NCBI RefSeq assembly: GCF_001427905.1
Contig: NZ_LMEF01000012.1
Coordinates: 483,367-547,366, forward strand
Length of the DNA: 64,000 bases
Source of the DNA: Flavobacterium sp. Root420
GTDB lineage: Bacteria; Bacteroidota; Bacteroidia; Flavobacteriales; Flavobacteriaceae
Reading direction: 5' to 3'
Part shown: positions 1 to 8,851 of the stretch, in pieces
Numbering within the stretch: the stretch's first letter is position 1
How the letters are laid out: each line of letters begins with the position of its first letter
Notes under the pieces: model-generated
The model's database searches: none
Told to the model about the DNA's origin: nothing
Seen by the model: only the letters and a program-made list of their open reading frames with translations
Translations under genes and position numbers: made by a program

Positions 1-46
1 TAATCTGTGTGAAACTAAACTAGCACTTCTTTCAAATAAAAACAAG

Positions 47-1450
47 ATGAATTTAATACTACAACACGATCTAAACGATCTCGAAAATATTTTAGAAAAA
101 ACAAAACAACAAGGAATAGATTTTTTAAATAACCTGGAAAATGTTCCAACTTCTAATAAAAATTCAATTGATTATACCAGAGAATTAAACGAATTAGGTT
201 TAGGTTCTTTGGCTACGCTGGAGGAATTTAATGAACGATTAGCACCTTTAATGGTTGCTTCGCCAGGGCCAAGATATTGGGGATTTGTTACCGGAGGATC
301 AACCCCTGCTTCAATAGTTGGTGATTGGCTGGCTTCGGTTTATGATCAAAATACGCAAGCTATAAAAGGACAAGGTGGTGCGTCGGCTTTAATTGAATTT
401 GAAACTATTAACTTATTATTACAGTTATTGGGTTTGCCGGATTCTTTTTTAGGCGGATTTGTAACAGGTGCAACAATGTCGAATTTCACTTGTTTAGGCG
501 TTGCCAGACAATGGTTTGGAAATCAACTTGGGAAAGATTTTGCAAAAAACGGAATTTTTGAAACAATCAACATATTAAGCGCAACGCCACATTCTTCTTC
601 AATAAAATCATTGGCAATGTTAGGAATTGGAAGTAATAATTTTACCACAGTTAAAACTGCTGAAGGCAATCGTGAAGCTATTGATATTGTCGATTTAGAG
701 GAAAATATTAAAAATTTAAATGGAAAACCTTTCATTTTAATTTCAAGTGCAGGAACAGTAAATACAGCCGATTTTGATGATTTTGAAGCTATTTCAAAAC
801 TAAAAGCAAAATACAATTTCTGGTGGCATATTGATGCTGCTTTTGGAGGATTTGCTGCAGTTTCGGATAAGTATAAACATTTGGTTGAAGGCTGGGAAGG
901 AGCAGACAGTATCACAATTGATTGTCATAAATGGCTAAACGTACCTTATGAAAGTGCTTTTTATTTGATTAAAAAAGAGCATACCAGTTTGCAGATAGAA
1001 ACATTTCAGAATTCGAACGCGCCTTATTTAGGAAATCCGTTAGAGAATTTTAATTATTTGAATGTATTGCCGGAAAATTCACGTCGTTTAAGAGCATTGC
1101 CAGTTTGGTTTTCGTTATTAGCATACGGGAAAGAAGGTTTTTGCGATATTGTGGAGAATAGCACTTCATTGGCGATGCATTTTGGAAATGAATTGATCGA
1201 AGAAGGGAATTTTGAATTGCTGGCTCCAATTCGCCTTAATAATGTTTGTTTTACTTTGAAGGGAAATCACAATCAGGAAAAAGTAAGCGAGTTTTTGACG
1301 CTTTTAAATGATAAAGGAAAAGTATTTATGACGCCAACGGTGTATCAAAATCGTAAAGGAATCAGGGCCTCATTTGTAAACTGGCGCACAAACGAAACTG
1401 ATATTGAAGTTGTTATAGGTGAAATGAAAGAAACATTAAATGCTTTATAG
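47..1450 (+). CDS. PLP-dependent decarboxylase (group II family)
   Basis: 467-residue protein of the fold-type I PLP superfamily, close to group II amino acid decarboxylases (glutamate, aromatic amino acid and diaminobutyrate type). The motif DCHKWLN carries the likely Schiff-base lysine, Lys295, and HIDAAFGG about 30 residues upstream supplies the Asp/Ala that contact the cofactor ring. The N-terminal region PGPRYWGFVTGGSTPAS is also typical of the family. The length is close to the usual 450-500 residues. Starts at ATG 47 after an A-rich leader. The substrate cannot be read from the sequence. A secreted hydrolase and an AraC regulator follow on the same strand with gaps of about 30 nt, so they may be co-transcribed. 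Family assignment is firm; the exact reaction is open. Confidence 0.85.
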   Translation: MNLILQHDLNDLENILEKTKQQGIDFLNNLENVPTSNKNSIDYTRELNELGLGSLATLEEFNERLAPLMVASPGPRYWGFVTGGSTPASIVGDWLASVYDQNTQAIKGQGGASALIEFETINLLLQLLGLPDSFLGGFVTGATMSNFTCLGVARQWFGNQLGKDFAKNGIFETINILSATPHSSSIKSLAMLGIGSNNFTTVKTAEGNREAIDIVDLEENIKNLNGKPFILISSAGTVNTADFDDFEAISKLKAKYNFWWHIDAAFGGFAAVSDKYKHLVEGWEGADSITIDCHKWLNVPYESAFYLIKKEHTSLQIETFQNSNAPYLGNPLENFNYLNVLPENSRRLRALPVWFSLLAYGKEGFCDIVENSTSLAMHFGNELIEEGNFELLAPIRLNNVCFTLKGNHNQEKVSEFLTLLNDKGKVFMTPTVYQNRKGIRASFVNWRTNETDIEVVIGEMKETLNAL

Positions 1451-1481
1451 TATATTTATAAATCAGTTTAAATGATTCGAC

Positions 1482-2336
1482 ATGAAATCAGAAATTAAAT
1501 TTTGTCTTTATCTATTTTTTTTCATTTTTTGTAATCAGGGATTTTCACAACAAAACGGAACCAAAATTGGCTTGTGGGAAAATGGGGCTCCGGGTTTCGA
1601 AAATCGTAAAGATGAACCTGAACAAGCTCAGGATTGGTGGGTAAGGAATATTCATAATCCTTCTGTAACAGCTTATTTTCCAGAGAAGCCAAACGGAATG
1701 GCAGTACTTATTTGCCCGGGAGGCGGACATGAGAATCTGGTTTTTAATTCAGAAGGTAAAGATGCCGCTGCTTTTTTAAATAGTATTGGAGTAACTGCTT
1801 TTGTTTTAAAATATCGTTTAGCAAGAACTAAAGATTCACCTTATAAGTTAGAAACTCATGTTAAGCAGGACGCTGAAAGAGCGATGAGAGTAATTCGAAG
1901 CAGGGCTGCTGAATTTAAAATTGATGCTAACCGAATTGGCGCAATGGGATTTTCAGCAGGCGGAGAAGTAGTCGCTTTGATCGCTTATAATGCCAATAAC
2001 GTTTTGAAAAATACTTCTGATCCAATTGATAAAATAGACTCGCAACCCAATTTTCAAATATTGGTTTATCCCGGGCCATTGTTTATCCCGAAAGAAATTA
2101 AGGCAGATGCACCACCCGCTTTTTTATTGGCGGCAAATGATGATTCCTGTTGTTCGGCTCCCATAATTGAACTGCTTAACGGATATCGAAAAGCAAATGT
2201 TCCGGTGGAAATGCATCTGTATTCAAAAGGCGGACATGCATTTAATATGGGAAAAAGAGCAAAAACAAACTCCTTAAAAACATGGCCGCAACGATTGGCG
2301 GACTGGTTCGAAGACAATAATTATTTTGTGAAATGA
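1482..2336 (+). CDS. secreted alpha/beta hydrolase (esterase/lipase type)
   Basis: 284 residues with an N-terminal signal peptide (hydrophobic run with phenylalanines, ending near FSQQNG). The oxyanion region reads CPGGGHE, and the nucleophile elbow GFSAGGE places Ser158 as the catalytic serine. A late GGHAFNMG carries the likely catalytic His, and the Asp is probably in AANDDSC. This pattern matches Bacteroidota hydrolases often named acetylxylan esterase or xylanase-B-like; the name is by similarity of pattern only. Export to the periplasm or surface is expected. It lies 31 nt after the PLP decarboxylase and 25 nt before the AraC regulator, suggesting one transcript. Natural substrate unknown. 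Confidence 0.8.
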   Translation: MKSEIKFCLYLFFFIFCNQGFSQQNGTKIGLWENGAPGFENRKDEPEQAQDWWVRNIHNPSVTAYFPEKPNGMAVLICPGGGHENLVFNSEGKDAAAFLNSIGVTAFVLKYRLARTKDSPYKLETHVKQDAERAMRVIRSRAAEFKIDANRIGAMGFSAGGEVVALIAYNANNVLKNTSDPIDKIDSQPNFQILVYPGPLFIPKEIKADAPPAFLLAANDDSCCSAPIIELLNGYRKANVPVEMHLYSKGGHAFNMGKRAKTNSLKTWPQRLADWFEDNNYFVK

Positions 2337-2361
2337 TTTTGCTAAAAATAATTTTGATACT

Positions 2362-3486
2362 ATGAACGCTCCAATTATAATGGGTATTACTTCGGGAGCG
2401 GCATTTCTGTTGGGGTTTTTATTGTTTGCCAATCTCCGAAAAGTAAATGTAATTGCAAACAGCTATCTGGGATTGTTTATCATTACCCTCGGTTTGGCAA
2501 TGATTGAAATACCTTTGTTTTATACCAATTTTCATTTAAAACACCCAAATTTATTTGAAGCGATTGGTTTGTCGAGATTTTTAACGGCACCATTTCTTTA
2601 CATCAGTATTCAATATTTTACTTCATTTTCTAAAAAAATCCATCATAAAGATGTATTGCATTTTCTGCCTTTTATTTGCTTTTTGATCTTTAGAATTCCA
2701 TTTTTTGTCACAGGAAAAAATATTGAATTTGATGAGGACGAAAGAAAAATAGTTTTTTTTGTTTTGAGGAACGCACTGCCATTACAAATAATTATTTATT
2801 GGATTTTATCTTTTGCAACACTTCAAATACATTTGAAAAACATAAAACAGTTTTCATCTTCTGTTGAAAAAAATGATTTGTTATGGCTGAAATATTTTCT
2901 GCTGATTTTGTTGGTTATTGTATTTGCTTGGTTTAATCTCTTGTTTTTCGATTTAAAAAAGCTAGTTGATCTAACACCATTTCTGTACTTATCCAGCATT
3001 TTTTTTCTGGCGTACTTTTCATTGCAGCAACGGGAGATTTTTGATTTTAGCCAAAGTGAATTACAGGAACTTTCATCCCTCAAAATAGATAAAAAAGAAA
3101 ATTCAAAAAGGGTTTCAGATACTCGAATGGCTGAATTAAATGAAAAATTAAAAACGCTTATACAGTCAGAAAAAATATATTTAGAAAATGATTTGAGTCT
3201 GCCGAAATTGGCTAAAAAATTAGACGCTACCAGTAATGAAACTTCGTTTTTAATCAACGAAATGTATCAGGATAATTTCTACAATTTTATAAATAAATAC
3301 CGTATTGAAGAGGCAAAAACCTTACTTCTATCTGAGAAATATAGTCAATTAAATATATTAGGAATTGCTTTTGAATCTGGTTTTAATTCGAAAACAACTT
3401 TCAATACTACATTTAAAAAATACATTGGATTATCTCCAACAGAGTTTGTGAAATCTAATACAGACCTGATGAAAAAAGAAGTTTAA
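2362..3486 (+). CDS. membrane-anchored AraC-family transcriptional regulator
   Basis: 374 residues in two parts. Residues 1 to about 220 hold around seven hydrophobic segments (for example ITSGAAFLLGFLLFANL near the start), and the last ~110 residues are an AraC-type double helix-turn-helix with YRIEEAKTLL and IAFESGFNSKTTFNTTFKKY, ending in LSPTEFVK. This layout is a known Bacteroidota type in which the regulator sits in the inner membrane and its DNA-binding domain faces the cytoplasm. It is likely to control nearby genes, but no binding site is visible. It begins 25 nt after the hydrolase. The signal sensed is unknown. Confidence 0.85.
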   Translation: MNAPIIMGITSGAAFLLGFLLFANLRKVNVIANSYLGLFIITLGLAMIEIPLFYTNFHLKHPNLFEAIGLSRFLTAPFLYISIQYFTSFSKKIHHKDVLHFLPFICFLIFRIPFFVTGKNIEFDEDERKIVFFVLRNALPLQIIIYWILSFATLQIHLKNIKQFSSSVEKNDLLWLKYFLLILLVIVFAWFNLLFFDLKKLVDLTPFLYLSSIFFLAYFSLQQREIFDFSQSELQELSSLKIDKKENSKRVSDTRMAELNEKLKTLIQSEKIYLENDLSLPKLAKKLDATSNETSFLINEMYQDNFYNFINKYRIEEAKTLLLSEKYSQLNILGIAFESGFNSKTTFNTTFKKYIGLSPTEFVKSNTDLMKKEV

Positions 3487-3568
3487 TTACGTTCGAAAAG
3501 GTACACCCGAACATTTGATTTTTGATTAATATTCAAATTTGCTGAATATTAACTCAAAAATAAAAACC

Positions 3569-4330
3569 ATGTTAGAACCATCTTTAGAAATTTCAAATTC
3601 AATTTTAAAAAAAAACGGCGCTTCTTTAATTCTTGGCCTTCAAATTGCTGCTTTGCTTTTGTTGCTGGGCAATGGTGGAAATGTTCCGTGGCTGCCGCCA
3701 GTTTTAGTTTTTTCGGGAGTTGGAATTGCATTGCTCCTGTCTGTTTTATTTCCGTTTGTATGGCATTTTTTGGAACAAAGACAAAAAATAAATACAGCCA
3801 AAGTCTACGCCATTTTATACAGTGGTATTCGATATTGCATTGCTTTTAATATTGCGAGTTTCGGGTGGAAAAAATTCTACGGACTACAATTTATTGTTCC
3901 TGCGGAAATCTCCAGTATGCCTATGAATCAGCAGTCAGGTGAATGGCTGACTTGGTATTATTTTGGATATTCACACGCTTTCGGAATAATAATAGCATTG
4001 ATTCAAATTATTGGCGGCTATATGTTATTATTTATACGAACATTATTAATCGGAGCAATAATTCTGTTTTCTCTGCTTCTAAATTTAACCTTAATTAATG
4101 TGTTTTATCAAATGAATGCCGGCGCGCTATTGCAATCTGTATTGTTAACCATTGGCGTTTTCTATCTGGTTATATTGGATTCAAAAAAATGGATTGATTT
4201 CTTCTTTAAAACAAAATCGAGTTTACAATCAATACAAGTTAATGGAGTTTTTCTGAAAAACATTTTACGGCTTTCAGCAATTTTGCTTTCCTTGTTATTT
4301 ACAATTTATCTGAAGAATTTAATGAAATAA
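3569..4330 (+). CDS. polytopic membrane protein, DoxX-like
   Basis: About 253 residues with six or so transmembrane segments (for example IIIALIQIIGGYMLLF and a closing ILLSLLFTIYLKNLMK). The charged FGWKKFYGLQF loop and the overall layout recall DoxX/DoxD-like proteins, but the match is weak and no enzymatic motif is visible. An in-frame TTG lies upstream at 3539; ATG 3569 is preferred because it follows an A-rich leader, as is usual here, and leaves a sensible 82-nt gap to the AraC gene. It is the last gene of the first + strand group and ends at a strong palindromic terminator. Function unknown. Confidence 0.6.
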   Translation: MLEPSLEISNSILKKNGASLILGLQIAALLLLLGNGGNVPWLPPVLVFSGVGIALLLSVLFPFVWHFLEQRQKINTAKVYAILYSGIRYCIAFNIASFGWKKFYGLQFIVPAEISSMPMNQQSGEWLTWYYFGYSHAFGIIIALIQIIGGYMLLFIRTLLIGAIILFSLLLNLTLINVFYQMNAGALLQSVLLTIGVFYLVILDSKKWIDFFFKTKSSLQSIQVNGVFLKNILRLSAILLSLLFTIYLKNLMK

Positions 4331-4370
4331 AAAGAGCTCGTTTAAATTATAATTTAAACGAGCTCTTTTT
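4330..4370. terminator. bidirectional terminator
   Basis: Near-perfect palindrome with arms AAAAGAGCTCGTTTAAATT and its complement around a two-base loop, with T-runs on both strands. It sits between two convergent genes and overlaps the final base of the upstream stop codon, so it can serve both. Confidence 0.85.
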
Positions 4371-4397
4371 ATGTACAACTGCAACTGCGACTGAAAA

Positions 4398-5294
4398 CTA
4401 CTTAGTAATCTCTCTAAAAACAGCCTCCAGATTTTTATTTTTCTGATTTAATTGTAGTGTTTTCAAACCGTTTTCATTAGCAAAATCAAAAATAGCGGGA
4501 CGCATATCTTTATCTGCCACAAAAGTCAATTCCCAAGTCATATCATGGGTGTTTATGTATGAAGTAATATTTGGGAGCTTTGCTAAAAGCTGTTCTTCAA
4601 CCTGATAATCAAATTCAACTTCTATAACTTGTTGTTTATCTTCAGAAACTAAATGGTCTAATTTTTTATCTGCAACAATTTGGCCTTTGTCAATAATAAT
4701 GACACGATCACAAATAGCTTCCACTTCCTGCATAATGTGAGTTGATAAAAAAACTGTTTTATCTTTCCCGACATTTTTAATCACATTTCTAATTTCCATT
4801 AACTGATTCGGATCCAGGCCGGTAGTTGGTTCATCTAAAATTAAAACATCCGGATTGTGCAATAAAGCGTTCGCAAGCCCCACACGCTGGCGGTATCCTT
4901 TAGATAATTGTCCTATTTTTTTATGGCTTTCTGCTGACAGGCCTGTCAGTTGAATAACTTCTTCGATTCTTGATTTGGCAACTTTATAAACATCGGCATT
5001 AAAAGCCAAATACTCACGAACATACAAATCCAAATACAACGGATTATGCTCTGGTAAATAACCAATAGAACGCTGAACTGCTTTTGTGTTTGTCATGACA
5101 TCATGACCATTTACAAGGGCTGCGCCAGAATCTGCAAGTAAATACGTAGTCAAAATTTTCATCAATGTAGATTTTCCGGCACCGTTTGGGCCTAAGAATC
5201 CTACGATCTCTCCTTTTTCAATTTTAAAAGAAATTCCATTTAAAGCTTTTTGTGCTCCGTAACTTTTTGATATACTGTTTACTTCTATCGACAT
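4398..5294 (-). CDS. gldA: gliding motility ABC transporter ATP-binding protein GldA
   Basis: 298-residue ABC ATPase. Walker A GPNGAGKST is at 35-43, the signature LSKGY at 130-134, Walker B LILDEP at 151-156 and the switch His of STHIMQEVE at 186. The C-terminal ~80 residues (ending NLEAVFREITK) fit the GldA type of exporter ATPase. In Flavobacterium, GldA works with GldF and GldG in the inner membrane and is needed for gliding; the membrane partners are not in this window, which agrees with their separate location in F. johnsoniae as I recall it. Monocistronic: a promoter lies just upstream and a terminator follows. Other DrrA-like ABC ATPases look similar, so the GldA name rests on length and overall resemblance. 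Confidence 0.85.
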   Translation of the reverse strand: MSIEVNSISKSYGAQKALNGISFKIEKGEIVGFLGPNGAGKSTLMKILTTYLLADSGAALVNGHDVMTNTKAVQRSIGYLPEHNPLYLDLYVREYLAFNADVYKVAKSRIEEVIQLTGLSAESHKKIGQLSKGYRQRVGLANALLHNPDVLILDEPTTGLDPNQLMEIRNVIKNVGKDKTVFLSTHIMQEVEAICDRVIIIDKGQIVADKKLDHLVSEDKQQVIEVEFDYQVEEQLLAKLPNITSYINTHDMTWELTFVADKDMRPAIFDFANENGLKTLQLNQKNKNLEAVFREITK

Positions 5295-5310
5295 GACTTT
5301 TTATTTGCTA

Positions 5311-5318
5311 CAAAAGTA
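5311..5318 (-). promoter_or_regulatory. gldA -7 promoter element
   Basis: On the minus strand this reads TACTTTTG, an exact match to the Bacteroidota -7 consensus TAnnTTTG, 16 nt before the gldA start codon. No clear TTG -33 box is seen at the right distance. Confidence 0.55.
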
Positions 5319-5429
5319 AACAGAAATAGTTTTGATTGCTAAAATTTGCTCTGTAAAGAATTTAATTTTTAGCCAAAACAACGGCATCGTTATTGTTAAA
5401 GGAATGCTAAAATAAAACAAATTTCAATT

Positions 5430-6008
5430 ATGAAAAAAATTCTAGTGATGGCTGCATTGGCTATCTGCAGTTTTGCAAATGCTCAAAAAGGAACAATCTT
5501 AGTAGGTGGAAGTATTGGTTATTCTTCAGAAACAAGAACTCTTGGGAATAACGAAGTAAAAAACAATGAATTTGACTTTTCTCCAAAGGTAGGTTACCAG
5601 TTTCATGAAAATTGGACTGTGGGAGGTGAAGCTTCTTTTGGTTCTTCTAAAACCAAACAAGGAACAAACGAAGACAGATTCAATACTACGAAATTAGGCG
5701 CATTTTTACGTTACACAATGCCATTGAATCCAACTTTTTCATTCTTTGCAGAATTAGGTTTAGGTTATCAAAGTGAAAAAGACAAAACGTATGCAGGACC
5801 AATTACTACAACTGCTAAAGGTGATGGTATGTATGTTGGTGTAACACCAGCTCTTTTTATCAATATGAAAAAAGGTTTTGGTCTAAACTTTAATATTGGA
5901 GGTTTAAACTACGGTACAATAAATTATGAAAACAACGGACCAGAATATAAAAACTTCGATTTTAATTTTGGTAAAACATTTAATATTGGGGTTTCTAAAA
6001 ATTTCTAA
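5430..6008 (+). CDS. small outer-membrane beta-barrel protein
   Basis: 192 residues with a clear signal peptide (MKKILVMAALAICSFANAQ). The mature part is made of alternating amphipathic strands, such as GTILVGGSIGYSSETRT and FAELGLGYQSEK, and ends in the aromatic residue of FNIGVSKNF, typical of OmpX/OmpA-like eight-stranded barrels (outer membrane beta-barrel family, PF13505 type). It should sit in the outer membrane. Divergent from gldA with a 135-nt spacer; a perfect palindrome downstream terminates it. Specific role unknown. Confidence 0.8.
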   Translation: MKKILVMAALAICSFANAQKGTILVGGSIGYSSETRTLGNNEVKNNEFDFSPKVGYQFHENWTVGGEASFGSSKTKQGTNEDRFNTTKLGAFLRYTMPLNPTFSFFAELGLGYQSEKDKTYAGPITTTAKGDGMYVGVTPALFINMKKGFGLNFNIGGLNYGTINYENNGPEYKNFDFNFGKTFNIGVSKNF

Positions 6009-6034
6009 TCTTAGATTATATTTCAATTTTGAAG

Positions 6035-6062
6035 AAGCATCTGCCGCGGCAGATGCTTTTTT
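6035..6062 (+). terminator. terminator of the beta-barrel gene
   Basis: Perfect palindrome with arms AAGCATCTGCCG and CGGCAGATGCTT meeting without a spacer, followed by a run of T. It lies 26 nt after the stop codon at 6008. Confidence 0.8.
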
Positions 6063-6103
6063 GTTTTCTGCCTGAAATCTTATGAAAACTAAACATTCTC
6101 ATT

Positions 6104-6174
6104 TAGCCCCGATAGAAGCGATATCCTTTTTCTGGCTCCTTTAGACAGAAAAAGATATAGCGGATAGCGGGACT
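6104..6174. repeat. dispersed ~70-nt repeat, copy A
   Basis: Begins TAGCCCCGATAGAAGCG and ends GCGGATAGCGGGACT. The middle folds: TTTTTCTG pairs with CAGAAAAA around a short loop, and ATATC pairs with GATAT outside it. A second copy at 26632-26701 shares the ends and the central CTTTAG loop region but differs in the stem sequence with compensating changes. The rest of the 361-nt spacer 6009-6369 holds the preceding terminator and otherwise nothing I recognise. The copy lies between two convergent genes. Confidence 0.7.
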
Positions 6175-6369
6175 GGTCGTGTTTTGAAAACGAAAATTTT
6201 CTGCTTCAAAAAACGAAAATTGTATATTTTTAAATACGCTCTATTAGATCATAATTTGCTTTCTCTAAATAAAAATGCCAACTTAAGTGAAATCGAAACT
6301 AAATCATAACTACAAGAATTTTCGATTCCACTTGTTGGCACTAAAAAACAAAAATATATTCAAATGAAA

Positions 6370-8694
6370 TTATACGGTTGCGCCGTTTTCAACGACAGCT
6401 CTCATTTCCTGAGCAGCAGCAACCATTTCGATTAAGGCTTTTTTAGTTTCATCCCAATGACGTGTTTTTAAACCACAATCCGGATTTACCCATAATTGAT
6501 CTACCGGAATAACTGCCGAAGCTTTTTCTAATAATCGAACCATTTCGGCGCTTGAAGGCACACGTGGCGAATGAATATCATAAACTCCAGGTCCAATTTC
6601 GTTTGGATATTTAAAGTTGGCAAAAGCATCTAAAAGTTCCATTTGAGAACGCGAACATTCAATTGTGATAACATCAGCATCCATATCGGCGATGTTTTGA
6701 ATGATATCGTTGAATTCGCTGTAACACATATGTGTGTGAATTTGTGTATCGTCCTGAACGCCACTTGCAGAAATACGGAACGCTTTTACAGCCCAACTTA
6801 AATAATTTGCCCATTCTTCTTTTCTTAAAGGTAATCCTTCGCGAATTGCAGGCTCATCAATTTGAATGATTTTGATTCCGGCTTTTTCAAGATCTACCAC
6901 TTCATCACGAATCGCCAATGCAATTTGTGTACAAGTTTCAGAACGTGGCTGATCGTTACGAACAAACGACCATTGTAAAATAGTTACCGGTCCTGTCAAC
7001 ATTCCTTTTACCCATTTTGGAGTTAAAGACTGCGCATATTTCGACCATTTTACTGTCATTGGGTTTGGTCTTGAAACATCGCCATAAATAACCGGAGGTT
7101 TTACACAACGGCTTCCGTAACTTTGCACCCAGCCATTTTTTGTAAAAGTGAATCCGGCCAATTGTTCTCCAAAATATTCGACCATATCATTACGTTCGAA
7201 TTCTCCGTGAACCAAAACATCAATTCCGGTTTCTTCCTGAAAACGAATCGTAGCTTCGGTTTCTTTTTCGATCAGATCGTTGTATTGTTCTGTGGTTAAT
7301 TCTCCTTTTTTGAACTTTGCTCTCCAGCTTCTTACTTCAGCCGTTTGTGGAAAAGAACCAATTGTGGTTGTCGGGAATAAAGGCAAATCTAAAGCCTCAA
7401 TCTGGCTTTTCCTTCTTATTGCAAAAGTACTTTTACGTTTGTCATCAGAAACTGTAATTCTGGCGACACGCGCTTTGACTTCATTGTTATGAATTAATTT
7501 TGAAGTTTTACGATTGTCATTTGCTATTACGTTTCTTTCAAAATCAATCGAATTTTTTACATCAATTTCGTTCGAAGCAAATTGTTTTAAAAGTACAATT
7601 TCGTTGATTTTTTGTTTGGCAAAAGCCAGCCATTGTTTGATTTCCGGCGTAAGTGTTTCATCATTTGTCTCTAAATCTAAATCGCACGGACTGTGAATTA
7701 AAGAACAAGACGGTGCTACTAAAATTCTGTTTTCACCCAAAGCATCAATTGCTTTTTGAATTAATTCTAACGATTTTTTGAAATCATTTTTCCAGATATT
7801 TCTTCCGTCAACAACTCCCAAAGAAAGATTTACATTTGAAGCCAATTGTCCTGATTCTAAAATATCATCTAATTGAGAAGGACAACGTACCAAATCTAAA
7901 TGGAAAGTATCAACAGGCAAAGCCAATGCAGTTGCCAAATTCTCTCCAAAGCAATCAAAATAATTCGCTAGAATGATTTTAATTTTAGGAAAACGAATGT
8001 TGATTTCATTGTACACTTTTGTGAAAGTATTACGCTCTTTATCTGTTAAATTCAAAGCTAAGAAAGGTTCGTCTAACTGAATATATTCCACATTTTCGGC
8101 TTGTAATTTTTCGAAAATTTCGAAGTAAACGGGAAGCAATTTATCAATAAGATCAATTCGATGAAAACCTTCTTCTTTTTCTTTTCCCAAAAGCAAATAC
8201 GAAATCGGTCCAATTAAAACTGGTTTTGTTGCGATTTTTAAAGCATTTGCTTCTTTGAATTCATTAATTATTTTTTCAGAAAACAATTCAAATTTTTGGT
8301 TCTTCGTGAATTCAGGAACGATGTAATGATAATTGGTATCGAACCATTTTGTCATTTCCATTGCGACAACATCCTGTCCGTCTTTTTGGGCACCTCTTGC
8401 CATTGCAAAATACAAATCGATAGCCGAATTAGTTTTAGCGAATTCCTGATAACGCTGCGGAATTGCTCCAACAGTCAAAGTCAAATCCAAAACCTGATCG
8501 TAAAAAGAAAAATCGTTAGACGGAATTAAATCAACCCCGGCTTCTGATTGTAAATGCCAGTTTCTGCGACGAATATCTTTTCCGGTTTCGATTAATTCAT
8601 CCACAGAAATTTTCCCTGCCCAATACAATTCTGAGGCTTTTTTTAATTCTCTGTTGCTGCCAATTCTTGGGTAACCTAAATTATTTGTTTTCAT
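6370..8694 (-). CDS. metE: cobalamin-independent methionine synthase MetE
   Basis: 774 residues, the usual length for MetE (5-methyltetrahydropteroyltriglutamate-homocysteine methyltransferase). It transfers a methyl group from a methyl-folate polyglutamate to homocysteine in the cytoplasm, the last step of methionine synthesis. The N-terminal half begins NLGYPRIGSNRELKKA, and the C-terminal catalytic half carries the zinc ligands: His655 and Cys657 in THMCYSEF and Cys740 in NPDCGLKTRHW. TTTIGSFPQT marks the start of the catalytic half. It is divergent from an Lrp/AsnC regulator, which may control it; a palindrome lies at the expected transcription start. No truncation. Confidence 0.97.
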   Translation of the reverse strand: MKTNNLGYPRIGSNRELKKASELYWAGKISVDELIETGKDIRRRNWHLQSEAGVDLIPSNDFSFYDQVLDLTLTVGAIPQRYQEFAKTNSAIDLYFAMARGAQKDGQDVVAMEMTKWFDTNYHYIVPEFTKNQKFELFSEKIINEFKEANALKIATKPVLIGPISYLLLGKEKEEGFHRIDLIDKLLPVYFEIFEKLQAENVEYIQLDEPFLALNLTDKERNTFTKVYNEINIRFPKIKIILANYFDCFGENLATALALPVDTFHLDLVRCPSQLDDILESGQLASNVNLSLGVVDGRNIWKNDFKKSLELIQKAIDALGENRILVAPSCSLIHSPCDLDLETNDETLTPEIKQWLAFAKQKINEIVLLKQFASNEIDVKNSIDFERNVIANDNRKTSKLIHNNEVKARVARITVSDDKRKSTFAIRRKSQIEALDLPLFPTTTIGSFPQTAEVRSWRAKFKKGELTTEQYNDLIEKETEATIRFQEETGIDVLVHGEFERNDMVEYFGEQLAGFTFTKNGWVQSYGSRCVKPPVIYGDVSRPNPMTVKWSKYAQSLTPKWVKGMLTGPVTILQWSFVRNDQPRSETCTQIALAIRDEVVDLEKAGIKIIQIDEPAIREGLPLRKEEWANYLSWAVKAFRISASGVQDDTQIHTHMCYSEFNDIIQNIADMDADVITIECSRSQMELLDAFANFKYPNEIGPGVYDIHSPRVPSSAEMVRLLEKASAVIPVDQLWVNPDCGLKTRHWDETKKALIEMVAAAQEMRAVVENGATV

Positions 8695-8700
8695 TTTTGA

Positions 8701-8719
8701 TTCAGTATTTTTTACTGAA
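8701..8719 (-). promoter_or_regulatory. palindrome at the metE transcription start
   Basis: TTCAGTA, five T, then TACTGAA: a perfect inverted repeat with 7-bp arms. It sits directly downstream of the metE -7 box and 7 nt before the ATG, covering the expected +1. It could be an operator for the divergent Lrp/AsnC protein or another methionine regulator, or a hairpin in a very short leader. Confidence 0.5.
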
Positions 8720-8727
8720 CAAATTTA
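8720..8727 (-). promoter_or_regulatory. metE -7 promoter element
   Basis: Reads TAAATTTG on the minus strand, an exact match to TAnnTTTG, about 26 nt upstream of the metE start. No clear -33 TTG is seen. Confidence 0.5.
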
Positions 8728-8851
8728 TTGTATTAGATTATAAAACTTATATTTGGTTATTATTTAAGTAAATTGTCTTTTAAAAGTGATTTTTTGAAGA
8801 TTATAATACTGTGAAACTCTTTTTAAAGAACCTTTAGCCGTAAAAATTACT

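Noticed and set aside
3539..3568. TTG start for the DoxX-like membrane protein
   Set aside because: ATG 3569 follows a typical A-rich leader; the ten extra residues are polar and unsupported.
8695..8851. Riboswitch upstream of metE
   Set aside because: The expected transcription start is within about 20 nt of the ATG, leaving no room for a B12 or SAM aptamer.
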